Assembly (NCBI GenBank): GCA_019750915.1
Contig: JAIENY010000008.1
Location: 62,001-126,000, forward strand
Length of the DNA: 64,000 nt
Direction of reading: 5' to 3'
Source: Xanthobacteraceae bacterium
GTDB taxonomy: Bacteria > Pseudomonadota > Alphaproteobacteria > Rhizobiales > Xanthobacteraceae
Below are positions 29,070-38,221 of this stretch, piece after piece. Made by a program: the position numbers and the translations under genes. The stretch's first letter is position 1. The number at the start of each line of letters is the position of its first letter. The notes under the pieces were generated by a model. The model had not been told where the DNA came from, searched no databases, and was given only the letters and a program-made list of their open reading frames with translations.

Positions 29070-30202
29070 GCTGCGCTCCCCGATTTTTCGAGTGCATCGA
29101 TCCAGATCGAGAAACCCACCGCCGGAATCGGCTCGGACGCGCCGAGCCGTGTCAGCAATCCGTCATAACGGCCGCCACCGACGAGCGGCTCCTTGCCGTT
29201 GCTCTTGCGCCGGATTTCGAACTCGAAGCCGGTGTAGTAGTCGAGTCCGCGTCCGAATGACGTCGAGAAGTGGATGGCCGTTGTGTCGATGCCCCGGGCC
29301 GCCATGAAGCCGATGCGGTTTTCAAATCGTGCAAGCGCGGCATCGAGATTGACATTCGCCTCGCCTGTCAGCGTCCGCAATTGCGCGAGCGCCTCGTCCG
29401 GCTCGCCGGAAATCTTCATGAAGCGTTCGATCAGCGCCAGCGTTTCGCGCGACAACGTGCCGCCGGTCAGTGTGGACTGTTCAAGAAAACGGTCGGCGAT
29501 TTCGGCGACGGTGCGGCCGCCGACATTTTCGGTGCCGGCAATCGACATCAGGTCGGTGACGAGTGCGAGCGCTGCCTTGCGGTCCGAGCCGGCAAGCGCG
29601 GCCAGCACGCCTTCGTACTCGCTCTTGCCGCGCGCCTGCGCCAGCCGCTCGACGTCTTCGGTGAGGTTGCTTTTGCGGTTGAAACCCTTGATGAGCCGCC
29701 GACGCCACACCGGCGCGAGCGCGAGCGCGTCCAGCAGCGCGAGAAACAGCGCCACGTCGCCCATGCTGGTCTCGACATCAGCGATGCCGAAGGTGGAGGT
29801 CGCCTCAAGTCCGAGCGCCAGCATCTCGGCGTCGGCTGCCGTGCCGTCTGGCCGGCCGAATGATTCGACGCCGGCCTGAACGAATTCGCTGTGTTGGCCC
29901 CATCGATAACGGAACACCGGCCCCAGATAACAGAAGTTCGCAGGCGACCCGGCCCGGGACGAGGCCAGATAGTCGCGTGCGACTGGAATCGTGAGGTCCG
30001 GACGCAGGCACAGTTCCTCGCCCGACGCGTCGGTTGTCAGATACAGGCTTTTGCGGATGTCTTCGCCTGACAGGTCGAGAAACGGCTCGGCCGGCTGCAG
30101 GATGGTGGGCGCAGCCTTTTCGTAGCCCGCAGCGGCAAAGGCCGACAGCAGACTATCCGCCCGTCCGGCGGCCCCGGTCACGGTAGAGGCAGTCCCACTC
30201 AT
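29066..30202 (-). CDS. hisZ: ATP phosphoribosyltransferase regulatory subunit HisZ
   Basis: HisZ is a histidyl-tRNA synthetase paralogue that activates and regulates HisG without charging tRNA. Class II synthetase motifs are visible: [16 protein letters not shown] (motif 2 region with [20 protein letters not shown]) and [14 protein letters not shown] near the C-terminus. At 378 residues it lacks the anticodon-binding domain, as expected for HisZ. It is the upstream gene of the hisZ-hisG pair. Confidence 0.93.
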   Translation of the reverse strand: MSGTASTVTGAAGRADSLLSAFAAAGYEKAAPTILQPAEPFLDLSGEDIRKSLYLTTDASGEELCLRPDLTIPVARDYLASSRAGSPANFCYLGPVFRYRWGQHSEFVQAGVESFGRPDGTAADAEMLALGLEATSTFGIADVETSMGDVALFLALLDALALAPVWRRRLIKGFNRKSNLTEDVERLAQARGKSEYEGVLAALAGSDRKAALALVTDLMSIAGTENVGGRTVAEIADRFLEQSTLTGGTLSRETLALIERFMKISGEPDEALAQLRTLTGEANVNLDAALARFENRIGFMAARGIDTTAIHFSTSFGRGLDYYTGFEFEIRRKSNGKEPLVGGGRYDGLLTRLGASEPIPAVGFSIWIDALEKSGSAA

Positions 30203-30312
30203 GGAAGAATCCGTAAAACGATCAATTTTGGCAGCCGTTTAGCATGGCAGGCGGCCGGTTTCGACCCGGAAACGCAAAGTGGCTTAACAGGATTTTTAAC
30301 CGTTTAGGGCCG

Positions 30313-31053
30313 TCAGCGGCCCCAATCGCCCCGTGTCGCCTGCACCAGGGCCAGCGCGGCGACCGCCGCCGTATCGGCACGGAGGACACGCGGACCGAGT
30401 GAGATGCGGACAAGCATCGATTGTTTGAGCAAAAGTGCGCGCTCCTCTCCGGAAAAGCCGCCCTCCGGGCCGATCAGGACATCGATGCCGGATTGCGATT
30501 CGTCTTTGAGCGCCGCGAGGGGGTTGGCGACCTCGGCAGCCTCATCGCAAAAAACCAGCAGGCGTTTGCCGTCTCTGTCTGTAAGCCAGCGATCGAGCGC
30601 AGCCGGCTCGTCAACCGAGGCAATATCGAGAATACCGCATTGCTCCGCCGCCTCGATCACGTTCGCTCGCATCCGCTCGATGTTAACCCGTGACACCTGT
30701 GTAAAGCGCGTCATGACAGGGCGTAGCCGTCCGGCTCCCATCTCCACGGCTTTCTGCACCATGTAGTCGAGCCGGGCGTGTTTCAGCGGTGCGAAAAGCA
30801 ATTGCAGGTCGGGCGTAACGGTCTGGGGCCGGGTCTGCTGCTGGACTGTCAGCAGGTCCGCACGTTTTCGGCCCGCAACTTCCGCGCTCCATTCTCCATC
30901 CCGGCCATTGAAGACAAGCACGGCGTCGCCAGCGGCAAGCCGCAGGACATTGCCGAGGTAGTTGCTCTGGTTCCGGTCGAGCGGGAGCGCGGCGCCCGCG
31001 CCCAAGGGGGCATCGACGTACAGGCGGGGACTGTTGAAATCATGCTGGGTCAT
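30313..31053 (-). CDS. rsmE: 16S rRNA m3U1498 methyltransferase RsmE
   Basis: RsmE is a SPOUT-fold SAM-dependent enzyme that methylates U1498 in 16S rRNA. The N-terminal PUA-like domain (RLYVDAPLGAGAALPLDRNQ) is followed by the conserved KAVEMGAGRLRPVMTRF, then the knot region VLIGPEGGFSGEERALL and LGPRVLRADTAAVAALAL. The 246-residue length is typical. It stands alone on the minus strand, divergent from a secreted-protein gene. Confidence 0.95.
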   Translation of the reverse strand: MTQHDFNSPRLYVDAPLGAGAALPLDRNQSNYLGNVLRLAAGDAVLVFNGRDGEWSAEVAGRKRADLLTVQQQTRPQTVTPDLQLLFAPLKHARLDYMVQKAVEMGAGRLRPVMTRFTQVSRVNIERMRANVIEAAEQCGILDIASVDEPAALDRWLTDRDGKRLLVFCDEAAEVANPLAALKDESQSGIDVLIGPEGGFSGEERALLLKQSMLVRISLGPRVLRADTAAVAALALVQATRGDWGR

Positions 31054-31227
31054 GCGGGAGCATGTTTAGTGCAATGCACGCGGGAAGGGAAAGCTGTTCC
31101 GATGACAGCAATTCTCCCCCTGAATAGCGCCGGACGCCGCTTAAATGCCTGATTCGACGGGTTGTTAAGATGATCTTGCGATCGTAAAAGCGTGGCCATC
31201 ACACAATCCGCAGCTGGGAGGAGAACA

Positions 31228-31947
31228 GTGGTTCTATATCGTCTGATGTTGCCGCGTTGGACGCTTGGCCTCGTAACGATTTGTGCGGTGGCCGCCGGTG
31301 GGCCGCGGATTGTATCAGCTCAGGTGGCGTTTCCAGCACCCTTGCCAGGCCAGGCCGCTCCGGCGGGGCCTTCGCCATTTCCGCCCGTCAACGGCGCCAC
31401 AGGCGCCCCCTTGCAGCCCCTGAATGCGCCGATCGCGTTTCCATCGAATGGCGCCGCCCCCACCGGACAGGCTTTCTCCGGTGCTCCGCCTCAGGCCGGA
31501 TTTGGAGGCGGTGGCGGCGGCGGTGGCAGCAGTCAGGAATGTGTGAAAGAGTTTTTGCCGCTGCGCCAGGATACGGAAAAGAAGGGCGAATATCTGCAGG
31601 CGCTCAGCAAGCGAAAGCAGAAGACCGCTAAGGACGCTTGCAAAGGCTTCACGGCGTTTTCCGTGGCTGAAGCCAAGATGATCAAGTTCGTCGAGGCGAA
31701 TGGGCAGCGATGCGGAATTCCTGCCGACGTTACCAAGCAGATGAAGGAACAGCACAAAGGCACCGAAAACGTTCAGGCCAAGGTCTGTGCGATCGCCTTG
31801 CAACAGGAGCAGGCTCCGCAGCGGGGCCCGGCATTGAGCCTCAGTGAAGCTCTGGGAGCCTCAACCGATGTGCCGGAAGCCAGGCCGACCAAACGCAATG
31901 GCGGCAGCACCTTCGACACGCTGAACGGCAATGTGCTGGCGCGCTGA
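31228..31947 (+). CDS. Secreted Pro/Gly-rich protein with a conserved cysteine domain
   Basis: From GTG 31228 (GGGAGGAG 4 nt upstream) the product is 239 residues: signal peptide (MLPRWTLGLVTICAVAAGGP), a Pro/Ala/Gly linker ending in a run of Gly, then a charged helical domain with four cysteines (SQECVKEFLPL, KDACKGFTAF, GQRCGIPADV, AKVCAIALQQ). Even cysteine spacing suggests two disulfides in the periplasm. I do not know its function. The frame is open 36 bp upstream, but the ribosome site fits the GTG. Confidence 0.8.
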   Translation: MVLYRLMLPRWTLGLVTICAVAAGGPRIVSAQVAFPAPLPGQAAPAGPSPFPPVNGATGAPLQPLNAPIAFPSNGAAPTGQAFSGAPPQAGFGGGGGGGGSSQECVKEFLPLRQDTEKKGEYLQALSKRKQKTAKDACKGFTAFSVAEAKMIKFVEANGQRCGIPADVTKQMKEQHKGTENVQAKVCAIALQQEQAPQRGPALSLSEALGASTDVPEARPTKRNGGSTFDTLNGNVLAR

Positions 31948-31995
31948 GGTTTTATATCGGCAGGATGCTGCGATGACAGCCCGCCGTTCGGTGTC

Positions 31996-32925
31996 ATGAC
32001 CGACCTCAGCGCCCCGGTCGCTGATTCCACCGCCAACTGGGTCGACACCCACGCGCCGGTCTGGGCACGTCCATATTTGCGTCTGGCGCGAATGGACCGG
32101 CCGATTGGGTCGTGGCTGCTGTTGCTGCCCTGCCTCTGGTCGGCGGCGCTCGCCGCGAACATGGCGAGTGACAATGCGGCGTTGGCGCCGACTATTGCGC
32201 TGTTCGTGATCGGCGCGTTCGTGATGCGCGGCGCGGGATGCACGTGGAATGACATCACCGACCGTGACCTCGACGCTATGGTCGAGCGCACAAGGTCGCG
32301 ACCGATTCCCGCCGGACAGGTTTCAGTCAAGCAGGCACTGGCTTTTCTGGTGCTGCAACTCGTGACTGGCCTCATTGTTTTGTTGCAGTTCAACCGTTTT
32401 GCGATACTGACCGGCATCGCCTCACTGATTGTCGTGGCAATTTATCCGTTCATGAAACGGGTGACGTACTGGCCGCAAAGCGTGCTCGGCCTCGCGTTCT
32501 CGTGGGGCGCGCTGATGGGATTCGCGGTCATTCTTCGGCAGATCAATGCGCCGGCGCTGCTGCTTTATGCCGGCACGATTTCCTGGGTAATCGGCTACGA
32601 TACGATCTACGCGCATCAGGATGCGGATGACGACGCGCTGATCGGTGTCAAGTCCACGGCACTGCTGTTCGGGAAACGAACACAGGCGATGCTTTCACTA
32701 TTTTATACGGTGGCGGCGGCTCTGGTCGGCTTGGCGCTGTGGCGAGCTGGTGCCGGCATATGGTCCTATGTTGGCCTCGGCGCGTTTGCAGCTCATCTGG
32801 CACAGCAGATCGTGCGTCTGAAGATCGACGATCCCACTCTATGCCTGCGCTTGTTCAGGTCGAATCGCGATGCGGGACTTTTGCTGTTCGCCGGCCTTCT
32901 GATCGATACACTGGCGCGTGTCTGA
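31996..32925 (+). CDS. ubiA: 4-hydroxybenzoate polyprenyltransferase UbiA
   Basis: UbiA attaches the polyprenyl tail to 4-hydroxybenzoate in ubiquinone synthesis, in the inner membrane. Both Asp-rich motifs are present: NDITDRDLDAMVERTRSRP and YDTIYAHQDADDD, with LARMDRPIGSWLLLLPCLW near the N-terminus. The 309-residue protein has the expected eight or nine helices. Its TGA stop abuts the stop of the convergent DUF6101 gene in TGATCA, with no intergenic base. Confidence 0.95.
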   Translation: MTDLSAPVADSTANWVDTHAPVWARPYLRLARMDRPIGSWLLLLPCLWSAALAANMASDNAALAPTIALFVIGAFVMRGAGCTWNDITDRDLDAMVERTRSRPIPAGQVSVKQALAFLVLQLVTGLIVLLQFNRFAILTGIASLIVVAIYPFMKRVTYWPQSVLGLAFSWGALMGFAVILRQINAPALLLYAGTISWVIGYDTIYAHQDADDDALIGVKSTALLFGKRTQAMLSLFYTVAAALVGLALWRAGAGIWSYVGLGAFAAHLAQQIVRLKIDDPTLCLRLFRSNRDAGLLLFAGLLIDTLARV

Positions 32926-33447
32926 TCAGTGGCGAGCGATGATCTCGGCCTCGCCACGGTGAATCACCGGCTCGTTTGAAACATAGCCGGTTTTGCGGCG
33001 AGCAAGAAATCGCGGGCGCCGGATTCGAATGACGTTGTGCCGCCTGCGGCGCGGAGCGGGAACGATCCCGCCATCCTCGTCGATCTGCGGGAGCGCAAAA
33101 AGGCTGCTCCATGCCGACCATTGCTGCTCGAGTTCGTGGTCATCTTCGGTCACGAGCAGCGGCACTGAAAGGGAAGGATCGCTGTGCGCAAGCACGAGAG
33201 CGTGGGCTCCCTCTGTCTCACGGCGCGCGATGCCGAGAAAATCATGAATGCGAAGCTGCAACGTCATCGTCATTCCGCGAACCACGCGGCGCACGACAAC
33301 GCGCTCGCGATTGATCTCGATATGCCGCGAACCGCCATCGGCGCGAGGATCTTGCGCGATGAAGTTTGCAGGCAAAGAAAGAGGGTCGAGCCGCAGATCG
33401 CGGCTCGACCCGGCGGGTGTCCCGCCGACTCCATATTGACGCCTCAC
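32926..33447 (-). CDS. DUF6101 family protein
   Basis: The product (173 residues from GTG 33447) contains RRQYGVGGTPAGSSRDLRLD and GGSRHIEINRERVVVRRVVR, conserved in a small Bradyrhizobiaceae family that I believe is DUF6101. It is soluble, Arg-rich and without a signal peptide or known motif. I choose GTG 33447 because GGGGAG lies 9 nt upstream and residues further upstream (to 33645) look unconserved. Function unknown. Confidence 0.7.
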   Translation of the reverse strand: MRRQYGVGGTPAGSSRDLRLDPLSLPANFIAQDPRADGGSRHIEINRERVVVRRVVRGMTMTLQLRIHDFLGIARRETEGAHALVLAHSDPSLSVPLLVTEDDHELEQQWSAWSSLFALPQIDEDGGIVPAPRRRRHNVIRIRRPRFLARRKTGYVSNEPVIHRGEAEIIARH

Positions 33448-33720
33448 GGCTTTTATCTCCCCGCCGGGATTATGTTCCCGGTCGATGCGTGGAGAGTGCC
33501 AGAGCGGTGTCCGGATTCGCTTAAGAAGGCTGGTTAATCGGATGTTGCGCCCGTAATGATGATTGTCATGCTTGATGAGAGGTTGGCCGGCATGATTGAC
33601 AAGTGGTTGCGCCGATCCCGAAATTTTGTAGCGAACGCTGTGCAAAGCGCTTGAAGTCCGTATAAAACAGGCACATCTGTTGAGTTTAAAGGTTCGCCCG
33701 CAAGCGTCAGGATTTCGTTC

Positions 33721-35121
33721 GTGAACTCTTCACCAAATATCGCGCCATCCGCATCTTCGAAATCCACCGCGCCAGATTTACTCGATCAGACAGCGTTGAG
33801 AGAATTGGCTCAGCGCCTTGTCGATGCCGCCAGGCGCGCCGGAGCGGATGCGGCGGATGCCGTCGCAGTGCGCGGCGTATCACAAGGGGTCGAAATCCGT
33901 GACGGGCGGGTTGAGGAATCCGAACGATCGGAAGGCGATGATGTCGGCCTGCGCGTGTTCGTCGGAAAACGCCAGGCGGTCGTTTCCACCAATGATGTCG
34001 GTGGAGACAATGTCGCAAGGCTTGCCGAGCGTGCCGTGGCGATGGCGCGCGTCGCACCGGATGACGCGTTTGTCGGCCTGGCGGATCCCTCGCTGCTGGC
34101 CACGCAATTTCCAGATCTTGATTTGATCGATCCGCATGTCCCCTCGCTCAATGAACTTGAGCGGCGCGCGAGAGAGGCTGAGGAAGCGGCGCTCGCAGTC
34201 AAAGGGGTTTCGAAATCGGGTGGTGCATCTGCATCGTCAGGCATCGGCGGCATGGTGCTTGTTACCAGCACCGGCTTTCACGGCTCCTATCTTCGTTCGA
34301 GCCAGGGGCTGTCGATGATGGCGATCGCAGGTGAGGGCACCGGCATGGAGCGTGATTATGATTTCACCTCCGCAATCCATGCCTCTGATCTGGCGTCTCC
34401 GCGTGACATCGGTCACAGCGCAGGCGAGCGGGCTGTCGCACGCGTCAATCCGCGCAAGGTGGCAACCTGCAAGGTGCCGGTGGTGTTCGACCCTCGTGTC
34501 GCCAATTCGCTGGTCGGCCATCTGGTCGGCGCCGTGAACGGTGCATCGATCGCACGCAAGACGAGTTTCCTGAAGGATCGTCTCGGCCAGCAATTGTTCG
34601 ACAAAAGCATCCGCATCATAGACGATCCGCTGCGGGTGCGTGGGTTGCGGTCGCAGGCCTTCGATGCGGAGGGCGTGGCGGTGAAAAGAACCGCGATCAT
34701 CGACGAAGGCGTCCTGACTACTTGGCTGCTCGATTGCGCGACGGCGCGTGAACTCGGATCGACCTCGACCGGGCATGCACATCGCGGCGTATCGTCGTCG
34801 CCGTCACCCGGACCCTACAATCTTCATCTGGAGGCTGGTGAACCGAGCCCTGAGGAGCTGATGTCCGACATCAAGGAAGGTTTTTACATTACCGATCTGA
34901 TCGGATCCGGCGTCAACGGTGTCACAGGCGACTACAGCCGTGGCGCGTCGGGCTTCTGGATCGAAAACGGCAAACCGGCTTATGCCGTGAGCGAGGTGAC
35001 GATCGCCGGTCACCTGCTTGAAATCTTCAAGTCGATGCGTCCCGCAAACGACCTGACATTCAAGTATGGCGTCAATTCCCCGACTGTGCGCATCGAGGGA
35101 CTGACGATTGCCGGACGCTGA
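33721..35121 (+). CDS. pmbA: TldD/PmbA family protein (TldE-like)
   Basis: PmbA/TldE pairs with TldD to form a protease that matures small peptides and degrades unfolded peptides. The 466-residue product has the family pattern: ADAVAVRGVSQGVEIRDGRVEE, DDVGLRVFVGKRQA, then VVFDPRVANSLVGHLVGAV and FYITDLIGSGVNGVTGDYSRGASGFWIENG. The zinc HEXXH motif of TldD is absent, as expected for the PmbA subunit. The start is GTG 33721. The next gene overlaps by 14 bp, suggesting one operon through to purD's neighbours. Confidence 0.92.
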   Translation: MNSSPNIAPSASSKSTAPDLLDQTALRELAQRLVDAARRAGADAADAVAVRGVSQGVEIRDGRVEESERSEGDDVGLRVFVGKRQAVVSTNDVGGDNVARLAERAVAMARVAPDDAFVGLADPSLLATQFPDLDLIDPHVPSLNELERRAREAEEAALAVKGVSKSGGASASSGIGGMVLVTSTGFHGSYLRSSQGLSMMAIAGEGTGMERDYDFTSAIHASDLASPRDIGHSAGERAVARVNPRKVATCKVPVVFDPRVANSLVGHLVGAVNGASIARKTSFLKDRLGQQLFDKSIRIIDDPLRVRGLRSQAFDAEGVAVKRTAIIDEGVLTTWLLDCATARELGSTSTGHAHRGVSSSPSPGPYNLHLEAGEPSPEELMSDIKEGFYITDLIGSGVNGVTGDYSRGASGFWIENGKPAYAVSEVTIAGHLLEIFKSMRPANDLTFKYGVNSPTVRIEGLTIAGR

Positions 35122-35908
35122 GACAGACTGGTCGCGTGAAGCTGCCTTGCTTGCGGAAACGGTTCGCGAGGCAGCGGTGCTAGCCATCGGACTATTCGGG
35201 ACAAATCTGCAGACATGGACCAAGGGCGTGTCTTCGCCGGTTTCGGAAGCCGATATCGCGGTGAACGATTTTCTCGAACAGCGACTGCGATCCTTCAGAC
35301 CGGACTATGGCTGGCTGTCAGAGGAAAGCCTGGATGACCTCGGCCGGCTGGAAAAGTCCCGGGTTTGGGTGGTTGATCCGATCGATGGAACCAGGGCTTA
35401 CATCAACGGCCAGCATGACTGGTCGATCAGCGTTGCCTTGGTCAATGAGGGACTGCCTGTCGTCGCCTGCGTCTTTGCACCGATGACGGACGAGTTCTTT
35501 TTTGCCCGACGGGGTGCGGGCGCGACCATGAATGCCGATCCGATCGCCGCCACCAAGGGAACCGGCCTTGATCTCTCACGGATCACCGGACCGAAATCCA
35601 TTCTTGAACGTATTTCACCGATTGCCGAGGGGACCAATTCTCATCCGCGGATTGGTTCGCTCGCCCTGCGGCTATGCAGGGTTGCGGACGGGTATCTGGA
35701 TGTTGCCGTCGCTGGAGGAAACAGCCGCGACTGGGACAATGCGGCGGCCGATCTAATCGTCCATGAGGCCGGGGGTACCCTGACAGAACTGAGTGGGGAG
35801 CCGTTGCGGTACAACCGATGCAATGTCACTCATGGGGTTCTGATCGCGGCCGGAGCTGAACGGCACCAAAGGCTGATTCAAGCTCTGAACAGCAAGCCGG
35901 TTTTTTAA
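35108..35908 (+). CDS. Inositol monophosphatase family protein (CysQ/IMPase-like)
   Basis: The 266-residue product has the metal-dependent phosphatase signatures WLSEES, VWVVDPIDGTRAYI and WDNAAADLIVHEAGG. It could be a 3'(2'),5'-bisphosphate nucleotidase (CysQ), which recycles PAP from sulfate assimilation, or an inositol/other sugar phosphatase; the motifs do not separate these. The TTG start lies within the end of pmbA (14 bp overlap), implying coupled translation. Confidence 0.88.
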   Translation: MPDAETDWSREAALLAETVREAAVLAIGLFGTNLQTWTKGVSSPVSEADIAVNDFLEQRLRSFRPDYGWLSEESLDDLGRLEKSRVWVVDPIDGTRAYINGQHDWSISVALVNEGLPVVACVFAPMTDEFFFARRGAGATMNADPIAATKGTGLDLSRITGPKSILERISPIAEGTNSHPRIGSLALRLCRVADGYLDVAVAGGNSRDWDNAAADLIVHEAGGTLTELSGEPLRYNRCNVTHGVLIAAGAERHQRLIQALNSKPVF

Positions 35909-35969
35909 TGCGGGTTGGGTGATTTGATGCTTGAATTTAGCATCAAGTCTGTGTTTTTTGGGGTCCATC

Positions 35970-36215
35970 ATGTCAGATTCCGCACCGCAACTGCTCCATC
36001 TCGTCATCGGCGGTGAAGTCTCCGAACTCGGTGGTGTGACCTTCAAGGATTTATCCCAGGTCGAGATCGTTGGGTTGTACCCCAATTACGCGGCAGCCCA
36101 GCAGGCCTGGAAGGCAAAGGCGCAGCAGTCGGTCGACAACGCCCATATGCGGTACTTTGTCGTGCATATTCACCGCCTGCTTGACCCTGGATTAGAGCAA
36201 AAGTCCGGACATTGA
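35970..36215 (+). CDS. DUF4170 family protein
   Basis: An 81-residue protein from ATG 35970. LHLVIGGEVSELGGVTFKDL and YPNYAAAQQAWKAKAQQSVDNA match the alphaproteobacterial DUF4170 family. It is small, soluble and of unknown role, but consistently sits between an IMPase-family gene and a DUF374/waaA cluster, so a link to lipid A or Kdo metabolism is plausible. It overlaps the next gene by 4 bp. Confidence 0.85.
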   Translation: MSDSAPQLLHLVIGGEVSELGGVTFKDLSQVEIVGLYPNYAAAQQAWKAKAQQSVDNAHMRYFVVHIHRLLDPGLEQKSGH

Positions 36216-36916
36216 CCTTCTCGCTTCGCAAATTAGGCCGTGCCGCCTGGGTACAGCGGACCGCGGGATTTATCGCGGCTGAATTTCTGCGCCTCGTGTG
36301 GCTGACCAACCGATTCAAATACAATCCGTCCGATATTTATGAGATCGCCGAACAGCATATGCCGGTGATTATTGCGTTCTGGCATGGGCAGCACTTCATG
36401 ATGCCGTTCCTCAGGCGCAAGAATTACCGTGCGAAAGTCCTGATCTCCCGCCACCGCGACGGTGAAATCAATGCTGTTGCCGCCGAACGCCTTCATGTCG
36501 GGACAGTGCGGGGATCCGGCGATCACGGCACTGAATTTCACCGCAAAGGCGGCGTTTCGGCATTCAAGGAGATGTTGAGCGCGCTCGATGAGGGGTACAA
36601 CATGGCGCTCACGGCGGATGTGCCCAAGGTCGCGCGTAAGGCCGGCCGCGGCATCATCATGCTGGCGCGCGAATCGGGACGCCCGATCATGCCGGTGGCG
36701 ATCGCCACGACCCGGTTCAAGCGGCTGAAGAACTGGGACCGCACCGTTATTCATTTACCCTTCGGCCACGGCATCATGGCGGCGGGAAACCTCATCCATG
36801 TTCCGCCGGACGCGGACAATGATGCCATCGAGAATCTTCGCCAACAGCTCGAGGTCGATCTCGACGCGGTGACCCGCTACGCCTATTCAGAGATTGGACG
36901 ACCGGACGAGGCATGA
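36212..36916 (+). CDS. DUF374 lysophospholipid acyltransferase-family protein
   Basis: The 234-residue product contains IIAFWHGQHFMMPFLRR, LISRHRDGEINAVAAERLH, VRGSGDHGTEFHRKGG and ALTADVPKVARKAGRGIIMLA, the DUF374 pattern distantly related to the LpxL/PlsC acyltransferase superfamily. It begins with TTG overlapping DUF4170 by 4 bp and abuts waaA. Position before waaA and lpxK suggests a role in lipid A assembly, possibly acylation. That role is inference. Confidence 0.85.
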   Translation: MTFSLRKLGRAAWVQRTAGFIAAEFLRLVWLTNRFKYNPSDIYEIAEQHMPVIIAFWHGQHFMMPFLRRKNYRAKVLISRHRDGEINAVAAERLHVGTVRGSGDHGTEFHRKGGVSAFKEMLSALDEGYNMALTADVPKVARKAGRGIIMLARESGRPIMPVAIATTRFKRLKNWDRTVIHLPFGHGIMAAGNLIHVPPDADNDAIENLRQQLEVDLDAVTRYAYSEIGRPDEA

Positions 36917-38221
36917 ATGGCTGACCGCCTGCCGATGACACTGGGTGTTTACCGGCGAGCGGCAGCTCTGGCGGCGCCGCTGACCGGCGTCGTGATCGGT
37001 CGGCGGCTGAAACAGGGCAAGGAAGATCCCTCGCGGGTGGCCGAACGGCGCGGCCTAGCGGGTGCTGTGCGCCCGGAGGGGCCGCTGGTCTGGATTCACG
37101 GGGCCAGCGTCGGCGAAATTCTGGCAGTGGCAGAGTTGATCGAGCGGCTGCGCGCACTGAACCTGAGGGTTCTGTTGACATCCGGCACCAAGACCTCCGC
37201 TGAAATCGCGGCGAGGCGTTTTCCCGCCGATGTGATCCATCAATTCATTCCCTATGATGTTCCGTCCTTCGTCGATCGGTTCCTCGATCACTGGAATCCC
37301 GGGCTGGCGCTGTTCGTCGAATCTGATCTGTGGCCGAACCTGCTGCTGTCCGCATCACGCCGGCGCATTCCCCTCGTCCTGATCAATGGCCGGATGTCAC
37401 AGCGTTCCTTTCCGCGCTGGCAGAAGGCGTACGGCACGATCTCAACGCTTTTGTCGTGTTTCGATCTGTGCCTGACGCAATCGGATCTGGATCACGATCG
37501 GTTTGCAGCGCTCGGCAGCCCGAATGTCATAACCTCGGGCAACCTGAAGCTCGACATCAAGGCGCTGGCTGCTGATCCGGTCAAATTCATGAATCTCCAG
37601 ACGGCGACCAAGGATCGGATGGTTCTGGTCGCGGCTTCCACGCATCCGGGCGAGGAGGAGCTTATCGTCGACGCGCATCGACGGCTTTCGGCCGGCAATC
37701 CTTCGCTGCTTACGGTGATTGTGCCGCGTCATCCACAACGCGGCATCGCCATTGCGCAAATGATCGCGTCCATGGGCTTACGGGTCGAATTGCGCTCGCG
37801 CGTGGAGACGCCGTCGCCCGGCACCAAAATCTATGTTGCGGACACGATGGGCGAACTCGGCCTGTTCTATAGGCTGGCGCCGGTGGTCTTCATGGGCGGC
37901 TCGCTGGTGCCGCATGGTGGCCAGAACCCCATTGAGGCGATCAAGCTGGGCGCGGCCATCGTGCATGGGCCGCATGTTTTCAACTTTACGGACATCTATG
38001 CGACGCTCGACGAGGACGGCGGCGCTCAGCGCGTCGAAGATCACGAGCAGTTCGTCAAGGAACTGGGCTATATGCTGGCCAATCCGATCGCACGTCATCG
38101 TGTGACGGTTGCGGCGGAGCGGGTGGTCGACCGGCTCGGCGGCGCTGTCGACAAGACCATGAACGCTCTGGAGCCGTATCTCCTGCAGATGCGGCTTGAG
38201 CAGGGCAAGGCCGATGCGTGA
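36917..38221 (+). CDS. waaA: 3-deoxy-D-manno-octulosonic acid transferase WaaA (KdtA)
   Basis: WaaA transfers Kdo from CMP-Kdo to lipid IVA at the inner membrane. The N-terminus is a short membrane anchor region, followed by GPLVWIHGASVGEILAVAELI with the catalytic Glu, the conserved LFVESDLWPNLL, and the GT-B C-terminal pattern VFMGGSLVPHGGQNPIEA. Length 434 is typical. It directly follows the DUF374 gene and overlaps lpxK by 8 bp. Confidence 0.96.
   Translation: MADRLPMTLGVYRRAAALAAPLTGVVIGRRLKQGKEDPSRVAERRGLAGAVRPEGPLVWIHGASVGEILAVAELIERLRALNLRVLLTSGTKTSAEIAARRFPADVIHQFIPYDVPSFVDRFLDHWNPGLALFVESDLWPNLLLSASRRRIPLVLINGRMSQRSFPRWQKAYGTISTLLSCFDLCLTQSDLDHDRFAALGSPNVITSGNLKLDIKALAADPVKFMNLQTATKDRMVLVAASTHPGEEELIVDAHRRLSAGNPSLLTVIVPRHPQRGIAIAQMIASMGLRVELRSRVETPSPGTKIYVADTMGELGLFYRLAPVVFMGGSLVPHGGQNPIEAIKLGAAIVHGPHVFNFTDIYATLDEDGGAQRVEDHEQFVKELGYMLANPIARHRVTVAAERVVDRLGGAVDKTMNALEPYLLQMRLEQGKADA

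Noticed and set aside
33491-33540. Sequence resembling the 5' end of tRNA-Ser (GGAGAGTGCCAGAGCGGT)
   Set aside because: No anticodon stem, variable arm, T-arm or CCA-side acceptor could be folded after it; probably chance or a repeat remnant.
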